NCBI GenBank assembly: GCA_037954325.1
Contig: JBBMNZ010000015.1
Coordinates: 16,831,001-16,895,000 of the forward strand
Reading direction: 5' to 3'
Origin: Fistularia commersonii
Lineage: Eukaryota > Chordata > Actinopteri > Syngnathiformes > Fistulariidae
Length of the DNA: 64,000 bases
Shown one piece after another: positions 41,308 through 52,259 of this stretch. The notes below the pieces were generated by a model that had not been told where the DNA came from, did no database searches, and worked only from the letters and a program-made list of their open reading frames with translations. Position 1 is the stretch's first letter, and each line of letters starts with the position of its first letter. A program made the translations under genes and the position numbers.

Positions 41308-42514
41308 CAGGGGTGTCAAACATACGGCCCGCAAGGGGAGTCGTCCAGGCCGGCAGGATCATTTGAAAGTGAAAAAATGCTTAAAAGACAAGGATTTATT
41401 TTTTTTAATTAAGTGCAATTCGAGAATTTACCGCTAGGGGGCGCTCTATTTTGGTCAGAGTAGTCGACAATCCGCATCACTGAGACGGACCAATCAGCAG
41501 ACGGTATCAATGCACCACCTGCTGCTTGTTATGACGTTGTTTCTACCCTGTTCTCCACCTCCCCTCTACGCCCTCATTAGCCAAAATGTCGTTATCAAAA
41601 CAGAGAAAAGCAGTTAAAAAGTGTAGATTTTCAAAGAAAAATTGACAACGTCAACCTTTAGCGTGTTTAGCGTGTTTGCGACAAGTTTCGGTATTTTAGG
41701 AATATAATATACGGCGCCGCTACAAGACTCATCAGAGTGAAAAATACGACAGCTTGCAAAGAAACTGAGAAGAGATAAGATCAACCAATCACTGGCAGGT
41801 CTGAGGAAACAGCGTCCACTTTCACCCATAGCCGAGAAATCAGTGAAGCAGCGGTAAAAGCCAGCTAGCTAATTGCTAGCGAATATGTGCAATTTAAAGT
41901 GAAGTCACCAGCTTCACTACAAACTAGTATGTTGGAATTCTACTGTTCATGCAACTCCATACATTTTCAGTATGTATTGTATGTGTTTGCATGTGTCATG
42001 GATGAAGTTTACACATTTACAGCTGAACACTTTCTTCCTGACACATTTAATAGCACCCTTTTTAGTTTGTAAGGTGAAGGCAGGGATTGAATTTAGATTT
42101 TATATGCACATGTGTAAATGGTTTAAAAATCCCTTTCTTTATAAGTCTCATTTAATCTTAAAGTGCATTATTATATTTTTCAATACCAATTACTCGTTAA
42201 AGTTTTGTGCCTTTGTACGATCAGTGGGATCTCATGATCACATGATTGCAATGCAAACATGTGAATGATAAAAGTAAATTGCACTTTTGTCTAAGGAAAT
42301 ATGAGGTGTTTCATGAAATGTTTTGTAAAGGGATTGTTCATTAAATTCCAAGATTTTCCTCATTTCCTTGTACTTCTTTGCACCAAAACAGGGGAAAGAC
42401 ATGATATTTTGGTTATTTATTGCTGAGTATGCTATTATTTTAATGGTCCGGCCCACTTGACATCTACCGAGGCCGTATGTGGCCCCGCGATGAGAAATGA
42501 GTTTGACACCCCTG
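41308..42514 (+). mobile_element. BED-finger hAT transposon, decayed
   Basis: Left end caggggtgtcaaacatacgg, right end aatgagtttgacacccctg. The two 8-base flanks (ggttagag and gcatggcg) do not match, so either the duplication has decayed or the ends come from different events. 1207 bases. The left third carries a transposase start (41586-41900); the rest (41900-42460) is AT-rich and non-coding. Same superfamily as 30772-32872. Confidence 0.8.
41586..41900 (+). pseudogene. BED zinc-finger hAT transposase fragment
   Basis: The ATG at 41586 opens MSLSKQRKAVKKCRFSKK, the usual start of GTF2IRD2/ZBED-like hAT transposases, followed by a stop. Further on QVSVF, EYNIRRRYKTHQSEKY is the second half of the BED finger, with the first histidine of the expected NRHYETKH region lost. 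Several stops and frame changes; nothing of the catalytic core remains. Confidence 0.7.
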
Positions 42515-42713
42515 GCATGGCGGGAGCGAGAGGCAGAGGAATGAACCGACGCTCTGGACTGTCAGCGGAGACGTTCGCTTGGTGAAGATGGACGGCTAAC
42601 CCACGTCCACGTCTTGACAAACAACAGAAATTGAAAGGCGGGGAGAAACACGCTAGGCGGTGTTTCGTTTCATCTGCAGACAAATCAAAGCAGACTGGCA
42701 GCTCAGGGTTCAG

Positions 42714-42753
<40 letters not shown>

Positions 42754-43119
42754 AGGGGGGGCTGGCGGATGCGGACGGTTGCGCTCGGTGCCGCTGGGAA
42801 TGCAAAAGCCGTGGCCGGAAGGATTACGTCTGTTCTGTTCCAGTGAACACCTTGAGTCATTTCCTGTTAATTTGGCTGAAAACTCGGACGGCAGGACGGA
42901 GCTCGTCGGCTGCTCGCTGGTTTCCGAGCCACTCAGATGTTCGACACGATGGGATGCTAAAGGGCTGATGTTTTGGACCCGCGAGGTTCAAGATGAAGTA
43001 AATGAGCTGCTTTTGGACAAAACGGACGCAGATTCTTTTCCACCAATTAGCTTCCTCCGTAATTCTTCATTCCCAAAGGCAGTTAGGGACCGCGATGGGA
43101 CATCTGCAAGGAGCACCTT
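42515..43119. other. Unassigned DNA with a CA microsatellite
   Basis: CA run at 42716-42751. The 186-codon plus-strand frame at 42779-43339 runs through the Myb/SANT repeat on its antisense side and resembles no protein. Confidence 0.4.
42716..42751. repeat. (CA)n microsatellite
   Basis: About 18 uninterrupted CA units. Confidence 0.95.
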
Positions 43120-43310
43120 CAGCTCCACACTCTGGAGGTGGAAGCTGCCGCAGTGTTATTATCTTCTAGCACTGCGTTGCCTGGTGAAGAACCCCGTTAG
43201 CCGTCAGCTAGCTGCGGATATATTTTTGCCAAAATGTAGCCGTTCCTTTGCGAGCCCTGGATGGAAGAGGTTGGACCTCTTCCTTGCTCGTCGCAAGAAA
43301 ACAGCTGATT
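43120..43310 (-). mobile_element. Harbinger-like Myb/SANT fossil
   Basis: Reverse complement of the unit at 61370-61560: ggaggtggaagctgccgcag, gaagaaccccgttagccgtc, tatttttgccaaaatg, ggaagaggttggacctcttc. The minus strand reads EEVQPLPSRARKGTATFWQK, a decayed form of KEVQALLARYASEERQHFGQ in the other copy. Confidence 0.6.
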
Positions 43311-43577
43311 TGTGTATCATTTGGGAAATAACTTCTTAAAATATTTCACTACCCCATAGAATTTATTCATATCATGATTAATAACCACTGACAGCATCTG
43401 GACTGGTGGATCAGATGATCCAATTAGACCCAACTGTCCGCGGGTTCAGAGGGAAATGCATGATAAAGTCACAGTACAATCCATACGTCACACTTTTTCC
43501 ACTGCGTCTCCATGACCCAAATCACAGAGTGCTAGCGTAGCGCTAGGCTTCTGCACTGAGGCCGACATGCATGGATG

Positions 43578-43602
43578 CACACACACACACACACACACAC
43601 AG
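43578..43602. repeat. (CA)n microsatellite
   Basis: About 12 CA units. Confidence 0.9.
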
Positions 43603-44164
43603 ATATACACACTGCACACGTTGCTTTTGTGACGGGGGGGAGGTGGGGTCTTTGCGGCGGAGTGGTCCATGTCTTCAAGGTAACTGTAGTACGTGTTCCC
43701 TCATGTTGTGACTTGTATGCTCCAATGTGTGTGTATGTGTGTGTGTGTCAGCAAGTTGACGGCAACCCGAGCGGCATGTAATTCTAATTCTCAGCAGAAT
43801 TCCAAAGATGTGAAATTGTTTGCATCGTTGGGTCGCCTCTGAAGGCGGCCCTCAGTCTCGCACCTCTAACCCTGAGTGACAGTTCAACTCATTCGACTTC
43901 TGCAGTGCCGAAGAGGAGCAGGAGGAGGCTGGAGCTGCGGAGGGAAAGGCCGTCCATTGAGTTTCTGATGATGAACACGTGAAACAAGATGCACTGATAC
44001 CTGTTGGTGGAGCGGGAAGTTGGCGGTTCGATTCGCCGTCCCAAGACTCCGAACCCCAAAGTCGCTCCGACTTGTATGGTTCGCGCCTTGCTTGGCAGCA
44101 CTGCCGACATTGGTGTGAAGGGATGAGTGGTTTCGGAACCTTCGCAACCACAAGGTGTGAAAAC
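43603..44164. other. Unassigned DNA with a B-box-like SINE remnant
   Basis: gttggcggttcgattcgccg, tcccaagactccgaacccca near 44020-44060 looks like the B-box part of a SINE different from the main family. Nothing else recognised. Confidence 0.4.
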
Positions 44165-44944
44165 TCTGTAATTTCTTGTGGAAATCTTCTTGTTTTAGGA
44201 AACTGGACTTGAATTTCTTCACTTGAAGACATTTCAGCCATCTTCCCAGAGGCCTCTTCAGTTCTGATGACCTGTAGGGAGTTTCCCAATGTAACTGCCA
44301 GGGTTTTGGGCGGCTCTAGGTTATGGTAGCTTGTTATGGAAATGGTAAGTTGATTGGCAGAATCTAGTTGAAAGGGGGCTGTCATGCTAATCGGGGTGCA
44401 ATCGTGGGAACAAAAGAGCAACCTTTTGTGGGATTAACTGGACGGTTGTTTGGAGGGTGCAGAAGGTCTTGGTCCGTGTGTGCAAATCCATCTTGGTATT
44501 GATCCCAGAACGGCACTGTACATTTGTGAAAGGTTGTGTCTGAGGGCTCCTCCTCCGGCTACAATTCGGATATTGCTGTTTTCAGAAGGAGACCCTTGTC
44601 CTTGTGTCCTTCTGAGGTGGTAGCTCTCCTGTGTCAGGCCATCCGTTTCCACAGAGGTTGTTTGGTCTCTCCAATGTAGACGTCATCACAATCCTCAGTG
44701 CAAGTGACAGCAGACACCATATTCTCTATCTTCTGCCTGGGTGTTTTGTCCTTGAGGTGAACCGAACAACCTCCGCACAAAGGGGCGACCCAACACGAGC
44801 GGTTATATTCGGAAACTCCCCATAGGTCATTAGAACCGAAGAAGCTCCTGCGATGAGACATCAAATTGGAGTCCAGTCGCCACAAGAAGAAGATTTCAAC
44901 AAGAATTCAGCAGGAACTGGATGACCCAGAACCTCCACAGTTCA
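44165..44944 (-). mobile_element. Penelope-like element body, RT missing (copy E)
   Basis: Minus strand, in order: inverted end (44870-44944), CSVHLKDKTPRQKIENMVSA, GIY-YIG start CTEDCDDVYIGETKQPLWKR, SENSNIRIVAGGGALRHNL, AVLGSIPRW, PSAPSKQPSS, then the non-coding 3' part with agcaaccttttgtgggatta complement and the end aaatcttcttgttttaggaa at 44185-44204. It is the best-preserved copy but still lacks the RT and about 25 residues after the nuclease core. It follows a leader unit (44945-45440) exactly as copy D does. Confidence 0.85.
44634..44885 (-). pseudogene. GIY-YIG endonuclease fragment of a Penelope-like element
   Basis: An 83-codon frame ending DVYIGETKQPLWKRMA. The signature tyrosine and glycine (YIG) and the K/R at the end are intact. 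The upstream half (ECNRSCW-like, APLCGGCSVHLKDKTPRQK) is a linker that includes paired cysteines, C-CT--C. A stop immediately follows MA, so the rest of the nuclease (normally with a catalytic glutamate further on) is out of frame or missing. Confidence 0.75.
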
Positions 44945-45440
44945 TCTCTGTAAGTTGGGTTCTTTTTCCCCGGACATACCGTTTACCACAGCCGTATCCG
45001 ACGGATCCTGACGTGAAGCTACATCGGATGTCCTCCGAAGAAAGTTAAAAACATTCGGGAGGTTCATCGGACGTTTCCAACCACTTGGAGTCCCTCGCTG
45101 TCCCTCGTTTGCGTCCCAATCGTGACCCTTCTGACTCTTCCATCACTTTGACGGATGGTGTTCCATCATGCCCTCTTGATGGGTCGACCTCTCGGATTCG
45201 GGAGGACAAGTCCGGTTTGACGGGCATTCATTGGAAACTGGCGCCAAACCACAAAACTGGCGCCAAAAATTGCCAAATGTCATTCGTCAAGGTGGTGCTC
45301 AGTTGAACCGCCCGCTCGATAATACTCCCTTTTTGTGGCCAAATAAATGAAATCTCAGCAAAGTGCGAGTGTCTGTCGGTGTTTCTGCGGTTCCTGCATC
45401 ATTTAAACAGCTCTTATTGAAACTGGCATCTTGCGCTTAT
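44945..45440 (-). repeat. Penelope-like leader unit, inverted copy
   Basis: Reverse complement of 38029-38583 at high identity: ggggaaaaagaacccaactt, cggaggacatccgatgtagc, tgatggaagagtcagaaggg, aatttttggcgccagttttg, tttcatttatttggccacaa on the minus strand. It retains gcgccagttttgtggtttgg, lost in the second copy but present in the first. Confidence 0.8.
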
Positions 45441-46119
45441 TTGCTTGTGTTGTCGTCGTTTCCCCCCGAATGGAAATTTCCACGCATTTGTCGGGCAATC
45501 AGTGATGCTCGCCCAGAACTAACAAGAGTCAGCCAGTTGGAAGGAAGCTGGAAGCGCCAGCTGGGTATGATTAGCATAATTTTTTTTTTTTTTCCTCGAA
45601 ATACAGTACCGTCGGCGGGGCCTCGAACCCAAGCGACTGCGGAGGAAGAGACCTAACCTCCCCCTCCAAAAACCCCGCGGCGGCGTCTTATCTGTCATCA
45701 GTGACAGGATAAAACAGAATCAACTCTCACTGATGTTTACAGAAAAACAAGACATGGAGTAGGGCTGGAGTCGCGCATTAGAGAGCGAGATCAACGGCTT
45801 CTGTCGTTGTTTCGAGACGTTCTCGTTATCCCTTCCGAAACAAAGGGAGCAGAGCGCGGGCGACGGTGTCGTCTCATCACGGGAGTCAGCCAGGCTGCGT
45901 TTTCATTTCAAGTCGTATCATTATTTCGCTGGTGAATCCCGGTTCGTGTCCTGCGCCGACACTCTTTCCCCCGCATACCGCACCCTTGATTTGAGGTTAA
46001 TTCGCCACGGAGGGGGTTCTTTGTAGCTCGTCGCAAACGGCTTAGGATTCTTCTCAGGGTCGTGACCTGAAGGAAATTAATTTCACGTACGAATGTGAAG
46101 TTCTTCGACTGAAATCCCG
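45441..46119. other. Single-copy-looking DNA, no gene seen
   Basis: T run at 45580-45594. No family recognised. Confidence 0.4.
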
Positions 46120-46246
46120 TTTGCCTCGTTGTCGTACCTTCATGTTCACCGTCTGACTGCGGGGGTGAAGACTTGTATGCCTCTATAGGTGCGAACCCAA
46201 CCCTCTTAATTAGTGGTGTAGATAACGAATGAATGAATGAATATTC
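46120..46246 (+). mobile_element. SINE 3'-end remnant
   Basis: gacttgtatgcctctatagg, ggtgtagataacgaatgaat, gaatgaat: the tail of the SINE family with a short GAAT run. The head is not found. Confidence 0.45.
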
Positions 46247-46589
46247 ATATCCTTTGACTATTTTTGGGTTTAGTAGAAGGGAGAGTAGTGATATGAACAG
46301 AATCATCATTTTCCCCATTTGCCATATGCTCGCAGGGTCCCTACTTGAGCAGAGTAATGGGGCTCAGTGTGGTTCACGCAAATGGATCCTAATCTATAAT
46401 CATATTCTTCTCCCCAGAGCGTCTACGGAGGATTCGTCACAGTTTATTATCCTTCTGCTGTTTTTTCTTTTTTTTTCCTGTAAAGTTTTAATTTTACAGA
46501 CGCTTGTATCCTCTGACGGCGGAGCATCAGGACCTCTCGGTCACTTAAAGGCAACCCATCAACAGGTCATCCCTGTTATTGATAATTAT
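46247..46589. other. Unassigned DNA
   Basis: No feature recognised. Confidence 0.4.
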
Positions 46590-47308
46590 GCAGGTGACTA
46601 CTGCTCTGGAAAGGAGAGGAATGAAAGTTAATCGCAGCAAAACAGAATATATGTGTGAATGAGAGGAACTCGGGTGGAACGGTGAGGCTACAGGGAGCGG
46701 AGATCAAGAAGCTGGAGGATTTCAGGTACTTGGGGTCAACAGTCCAGAGCAACGGAGAGTGCGGAAAAGAGGTGAAGAGACGGGTCCAAGCAGGTTGGAA
46801 TGGGTGGAGAAAAGTGTCAGGGGTACGAAGAGATAGAAGAACATCAGCCAGAATAAAAGGAAAGGTGGACAAGACAGTGGTGAGACCAGCGATGATGTTT
46901 GGACTAGAAACTGTTCCAATGACCAAAAGACAGCAGGCAGAACTAGAGGTTGCAGAGATGAAGATGTTGAGGTTCTCTTTGGGAGTGACCAGGATGGAGA
47001 GGATCAGGAATGAGTCTATCAGAGGAACAGTTCGATGTTTTGGAGAGAAGGTCAGAGAAGCCAGACTGAGATGGTTGGGTCATGGACAGAGGAGGGATAG
47101 AGAATATATTGGTAGACGGATGCTGGAATTGGAGCTGCCAGGCAAGAGGTCTGGAGGAAGACCAAAGAGAAGATTTATGGACATAGTGAGAGAAGATATG
47201 AAGGTAGTTGGTGTGAGAGAGGAGGATCCAGAGAATAGGGTTAGATGGAGAAGGTTGACTCGCTGTGGCGACACCTGAAGGGAAAAGCCGAAAGAAGAAG
47301 AAGAAGAC
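46590..47308 (+). mobile_element. RTE-type LINE, 3' end
   Basis: A 5'-truncated insertion that keeps the C-terminal part of the RTE reverse transcriptase and a very short 3' tail, gggaaaagccgaaagaagaa, gaagaagac. RTE elements end in short simple tails like this. No endonuclease or catalytic RT motif is included. Confidence 0.85.
46655..47278 (+). pseudogene. RTE-type reverse transcriptase, C-terminal fragment
   Basis: 207 codons: FRYLGSTVQSNGECGKEV, RRVQAGWNGWRKVSGV, KVDKTVVRPAMMFGLETV, MKMLRFSLGVTRMERIRNE, RWLGHGQRR, RRMLELELPGKRSGGRPKR, MDIVREDMKVVGVREED, RWRRLTRCGDT, then stop. This is the part after the palm that is highly conserved among fish and mammal RTE elements. Just upstream, KVNRSKTEYMC continues the same protein but a two-base loss in a TG run (about 46650-46656) puts it out of frame. 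The catalytic YADD-type motif would lie further upstream and is truncated. I am confident of the clade, not of the family name. Confidence 0.85.
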
Positions 47309-48602
47309 TACATGTGGCCCATGGTGAACCCTTTTTCTTGCCCAATGACAGCTGAGCTAGCCTCCGGCACCCCAAACAACCCAGAGCGCAAGATAAGCGA
47401 CAACGCTAATGAATGATTGAATGTTTTCAGTCGGCAGCTAGCAAGAATCCATTGGAGGACAGAGTCAGGAATGTCAAATCGCAGGTTTCACTTCTTAGCA
47501 GTACTCAAATTTGAAATGGTCCCCACTCGTATGCTTTTACACCGGCTTATATTCACCCATTCGCGCAGAGCTACCCTGCGAGGCGCTAACGAGACCGTCG
47601 GGAGCGACTTGGCGTTCGGTGTCTTTCCAAAAGATATTTTGGCACTCAGACGGGAATCTGAAGCCGGTTACCCGTTCTCCAACCTCATCTGCATAAAAAG
47701 ACGACATCTCCACAGAGGCGGCCATGGTGTCCTGGTTTTAAAAGCAAATGTCACTTCTACAGACACCAGTCGTCGCGAACGATAGCGGTTTACATGCTAC
47801 CGACGCTAGCAAATGTTCATCACGGGAGCGAAACCCCTGCGGTTATTCAGTGGACGCCCGTCGCTTGCATGGCGGCTCAAGCTGAGACCAAGAAGACACC
47901 CCGCGACCGTCGATTGACGGGAAATTTACCCAAACTCTTGCCTCTTCGGGTCCGGATTTCTGTTCTTCTCGGTTTGATCCGAAACCAAATGGAAAAGTCT
48001 ACGACCTCCCGCTGTCTCGGTGATTGTCAGAATGGAACCGCGACCCTCGCGGGTATTTCTACAGCTCCTGTTTCCGACTGACCGTTCGGGTTCCCTCGGG
48101 TCAAACGGGCAATCAGACTCCGAATTAGAGGAACCGAACCGCTGAAAGTGGCGTTGACGGAGAATTCAGCGTTTGTTTGACGCGTTAGCATCCGAGCCAA
48201 ACACTCCATTCCACCGATCCTCGCTCGCCCGACTTGCCGTTTAATTCACGCGTCAACGTGATCGGCAGCACGTGTAGGCCGGACGCTTCCTTCCGAGGCG
48301 GGCGGAAGACGGACGTTCGCAGCTGTCGGTTCTTTTCAGGGTGGTTTTACTCAGACGGACGGACGTCAGAATAGCGAAGCGAAGGGTTTTTTTTTTTTTT
48401 TCTGCAAGTGTGTCGCAGCATCCCAAGAAGAGAGACACCATCTTGGCTATTTTGTTTTGTTGTTTCATATTTAATTTGTTCATTTGGTATCCACGCAACA
48501 AGACGTTGGGGGAAATATTTACCCTCAATTATCAGTTTGTATCTGCATGTATTTATACTTCATACCTCAAAGTTCAATGTTTATTGTCTAATATAACAAT
48601 GC
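47309..48602. other. Mostly unassigned DNA, no gene seen
   Basis: 47555-47640 (ctaccctgcgaggcgctaac, gacttggcgttcggtgtctt) is a diverged relative of the repeat at 54945 and 56067. CpG-rich 47700-48330 has chance frames only. T run at 48387-48400. Confidence 0.4.
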
Positions 48603-48800
48603 GCTTTCCTGTTCGAGATCTACTTTAATGATCCCGTGCTTGGGAAATTGTTTAGCAGCAGCTGCAAGACGTACAAGGACAAGCCAGCTAGAAATACAAA
48701 TAGAATAAATAAACTCCGAAGGGTAAAAGTATAAAGTAAAATAAAAAAAATAAAAGTCACTCCATATTTACCAACATATAGGAATAAATATAGAGCAAAG
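48603..48800 (-). mobile_element. LINE-type 3' tail, source-like copy of the 7.3-kb minisatellite
   Basis: gagatctactttaatgatcc, cgtgcttgggaaattgttta, gcagcagctgcaagacgtac, aaggacaagccagctagaaa, then (AAATA)-rich. The same order, on the opposite strand, closes the array at 8215. Confidence 0.6.
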
Positions 48801-48847
48801 TGGCGATGTGAAGTAGTGCGGTAACTGATTAGAGTGAGTTATTGTAC

Positions 48848-48990
48848 AGGGCAGCCGTTCCCAACCTTTTTAGTACAGGGGACTGGATTTATGCATGAAA
48901 ATGTTTCCGCCGAGCGGTTAAAGTCGCGGGGGTTCAAATTATAAAGATGAATATTTAATCAGAATACAACCATTACACTTTATATTAGGC
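48848..48990 (+). mobile_element. hAT-type left-end fragment
   Basis: cagggcagccgttcccaacc, tttttagtacaggggactgg: a recognisable hAT (Charlie-like) terminus. No right end found. Confidence 0.5.
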
Positions 48991-49003
48991 AATTACAATA
49001 TTA

Positions 49004-49165
49004 CCGTAGTTTCGGGACAATTGAGCGCACCTGAATATGAGCCGCGCCGGCTAAAATAACAAAATAAATATGTGTACGTGTAGCAGGTGTCCGCATTGTA
49101 ACATGAGATATTGATGACAAAGATGAATAATAAATAAGAGAAGTAAATATCCATAAATTAGTTTG
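49004..49165 (+). mobile_element. MITE fragment, ccgtaatttc-ggact family
   Basis: After TA: ccgtagtttcgggacaattg, agcgcacctgaatatgagcc, then gcaggtgtccgcattgtaac, atgagatattgatga. Right end missing. Confidence 0.55.
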
Positions 49166-49564
49166 TCGCCTTGACCTTTCTGGTGATGAAGCATCGTGCG
49201 CTGCTTTGCACATTTTGCCAACCTTTCACTGATTTACTTTTTTACCGATTCAATGCCTGTTACATGTTGTCTGTTTAGCCCCGTCAACCAAAGCGAATTC
49301 CTCTTAGTTGCAAAATTACTTGCAGAACAAAGCGATCCTGATTCTGAAATCAGCCACGGTGCTCAAAGCTTGTGGAAATAGTAGCAGAAAGGCGAAGGCG
49401 GAAACAACCGTTTTTGCAAACCAAGATCCAGATGGTCAACTATCATTTGTACCTTTCCTGTACACAGACGGTTTAATTTGCACTTTATTATTTGGTTAAC
49501 TCCATTCCTGTATGTCCAGAACATGCAGTGAAATTGTCATGAAAGCAAACTTTGACTTTAACAT
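49166..49564. other. Unassigned DNA
   Basis: Nothing recognised. Confidence 0.4.
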
Positions 49565-49650
49565 GCAACTATTCACCCTCTCATTCACGCGCCATATAGA
49601 CTTCCATCCTTTCAAGTTGGAAATGCTAACCGCCGCAGCTCCGCCATGCC
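49565..49650 (-). mobile_element. SINE fragment, internally deleted
   Basis: Minus strand head ggcggcatggcggagctgcg, gcggttagcatttcc, then directly the tail unit gcgcgtgaatgagagggtga, atag. The B box and body are missing. Confidence 0.55.
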
Positions 49651-50674
49651 GCCAGATTCATTTTATCTTGAGTGAAAACCATGACGGTCGACTGATTTTT
49701 CTTTTTTTTTTTTTTTTAAATCATGTTTAATTGAGCGTCTCTAAATACAAAAAACCCCTGTAATTATTCAATTTTCTGACAGCGACCGGCTGCTGCTTCT
49801 AATCGGGAATCACTGTAATGATGATCAGATTATCTTATTCTTATTTAGCCGTATCGCTAATTAGCTTTAATTGGTCGTCGTTCAGCCTTATCCAAACATC
49901 ATGCCTCGGATGTAAGGCATTTATATTTCGTCTTCTCTCCTCCGTAATGAACCCGCAAACTGAAAGACACGGGAGGTGAGGTTAAACATCTCACCATCTC
50001 ACGTCGATGAGATGGAGACGAGTAAAATTAGCTTCGCGGTTGTCTGGTGGCGGCGACGGCTTTGACCTTACGTTCCCCTTCCAGCGCTAATTACGTCTCT
50101 CTCCTTCGGAAACTGTCAGGAAACTGACTTAAAGCGATTAGCGGTTGAATTAACAGATCCGTCTTTAGGTATTTTTGACATGCTGTACGTTAGCGCCACG
50201 TCCCTGTTCCGTCGCGCAGATGCTAATGCAATCCCAGGCCCGCGCAGACTCCGCACTAGCCTCCTCATCGTTCAACCGAAACGTCTCCCTCGACAACGAC
50301 CCCCCCCCCCCAGCCGGTGAACACAAGCCGCTAAGATGACACCGTGTTAATTTGCGGCGCTGTGGTCTTTAGGAGCTCATAATCCCCGAGTTGCCCTTCC
50401 TCTTTTTTACGCCGAGCATGTGGTTCTCGCCTCGTTTCGCCGCCGCGCTGCTAGTTTGCTGGACACGAGGTGAACACGTAGTCGGTTTAATTATGCGTCG
50501 TGTTCGGCTTTCGGCATCTGCGGATGACTTTCCTCTTGTAGTGGCGCGGAATCGTGTAGTGTAAGTGTTAATATATATTTCATATGTTTAGTTATAAAGG
50601 GCTACATCTCATATTTTCTTTATGCTACATCTAACTAGCGATTGAAGGTCACTTTCTGCCTCCCGTTGCTTCCC
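49651..50674. other. Single-copy-looking DNA, no gene seen
   Basis: Includes ATTA-rich 49840-49890 (gctaattagctttaattggt). T run at 49698-49717, C run at 50300-50310. Confidence 0.35.
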
Positions 50675-51241
50675 ACAGTCCAAACACGTGCAGGAGGTTC
50701 ATGGAGGTTCAGGTGAATGAGAGCGTGAATTGTAAAAAGTCTGGATTTGATGGGTGTGATGACAGTTTTACGCCTTCATGACGTGTGAATGAGCGGGTGA
50801 TGAATGTACGTCTCTATTTGACATGTGAATGAATGAGTGAATGAATATGTCTTTATATGACGTGAATGAGAGAATGAATGGTCACATGTGTTTGAGGTAT
50901 GAGTGAAAGGGTGAATGGGGGTGTGTCACTATTTTACATGTGAATGGTCGATCTTCTCAGTTTGACATGTGAATGAATGAGCGAATAGTTATATGACGTC
51001 TGAATGAGGGTGAATGGTCACATGTCCATACGTGACATGAATGAATGAGTGAATAGTTAATCGTCTTTATATGACGAGTGAACGAAAGGGTGAATGGCTG
51101 ATCATCTCCGACATGTGAATGAATGAGTGAATGGTTTTATGTCTCTGAGAGGGTGAGTGGTTTTGTCTTTACATGATGTCAGAGTGAGAGGATGAATGGC
51201 TATTCATGTGAATGAACAAGTGAATGGTTGTGTCTTTATAT
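50675..51241 (+). repeat. SINE-derived minisatellite, left part
   Basis: Begins with recognisable SINE body (cccacagtccaaacacgtgc, aggaggttcatggaggttca) and then carries about ten degenerate units of the type gacatgtgaatgagagggtg, aatggttgtatgtctctata. Individual units vary from about 35 to 55 bases. The array is interrupted at 51242 by a hAT MITE. Confidence 0.8.
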
Positions 51242-51684
51242 CATAGGTGTCAAACTCTGGCCTGCGGGCCAAATTTGGGCCACTATGTAATCATATTGGG
51301 CCTGCAAAGCCATACCGAATGGCCTTCCGGTATAGTCTACAGTGCATGTATCGCTGATTCTACAAATCCCAGAATTTTCTGCTGGTGTTTTGGCACGAAA
51401 ATCACAACCGGACCCATAAACGCCCTCTCCTGTGTGTACAGTAGTCATAGCAACCTTATGCTAATACTGGCACCCTGCTACTGAGGCAGAAAACAGGATT
51501 TTGCATGTGTGCAATATTAAGTTATATATTAAGCTATTCTTGTTCCATATTTAGTTTTTAAGCAAACCTTGTTTGGGTCCATATGAAATCCATATGATTT
51601 TTTTCAATGAATATCAATGTTGGCCCGCGACTTTGTCCCGGTTTTGAATTTTGGCCCACTGTGTATTTGAGTTTGACACCCCTG
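51242..51684. mobile_element. hAT MITE with perfect target duplication
   Basis: 443 bases: left end cataggtgtcaaactctggc, right end tatttgagtttgacacccct, g, flanked by the 8-bp duplication ctttatat at 51234-51241 and 51685-51692. Subterminal ctgcgggccaaatttgggcc and attttggcccact. Non-coding; same terminal type as the hAT elements at 30772 and 41308, the first bases being mutated (cataggtg for caggggtg). Confidence 0.9.
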
Positions 51685-51845
51685 CTTTATATGATGAGTG
51701 AATGAAAGGATAAATGGTTGTATGTCGCTATTTTTGCATGTGAACGAGAGGGTGAATGGTAACAAGTTGCTAAATGTGCCCTTTTGATTGACAGGTGAGC
51801 GACTGCAAGTCATGTGGTTCAGATAATGAATAAATGAATGAATGA
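51685..51845 (+). repeat. SINE-derived minisatellite, middle part and SINE 3' end
   Basis: Two or three more units (gatgagtgaatgaaagga, gcatgtgaacgagagggtga) followed by ttgattgacaggtgagcgac and a GAAT tail (51828-51846), the SINE terminus. Confidence 0.65.
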
Positions 51846-52259
51846 ATTCTCATTTCTAGTTCTCCCTCCTCCTCCTTTGCTTTGGTATCTTCCTTGCCTT
51901 CATTTTAAACACATTTACAGAAAACTCGAGTTGAACCGGGTTCAGGTTTTATAGAAAGTAGGTTCGTATGTTATATAACGGCCTCTTCCATTCATTTCCA
52001 GACATAACTCTTTCTGTATGTGGACACAGAGACCTTGTACAAATGGCTACCATCTGATGCAAGCCTTCTGCAGCTTCTGGCCCCGTGAAAACACTTATGT
52101 TGGTCCCCGTCCACCTCTTCAATGCCGAAGGCTTGGCGTCCTCTGCCTGCCTCTGGCAGCCCTCCCTCCCCGCCGCAGGGACTTTTCCATGTGAGTCCGA
52201 GTGGAAAACCAAATGATAAAAAAAAAAAAAAAAAGAGCGAGCTCCGGGTATTACCTGCT
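51846..52259. other. Unassigned DNA between two arrays
   Basis: Low-CpG sequence with chance frames; A run at 52218-52234. Confidence 0.4.

Noticed and set aside
41308..42514. A clean hAT insertion with target duplication
   Set aside because: Terminal repeats are present but the 8-base flanks differ, so I report the element without claiming a duplication.
42779..43339. 186-codon open frame on the plus strand
   Set aside because: Low-information composition, no domain, and it overlaps a Harbinger-like fossil read from the opposite strand.
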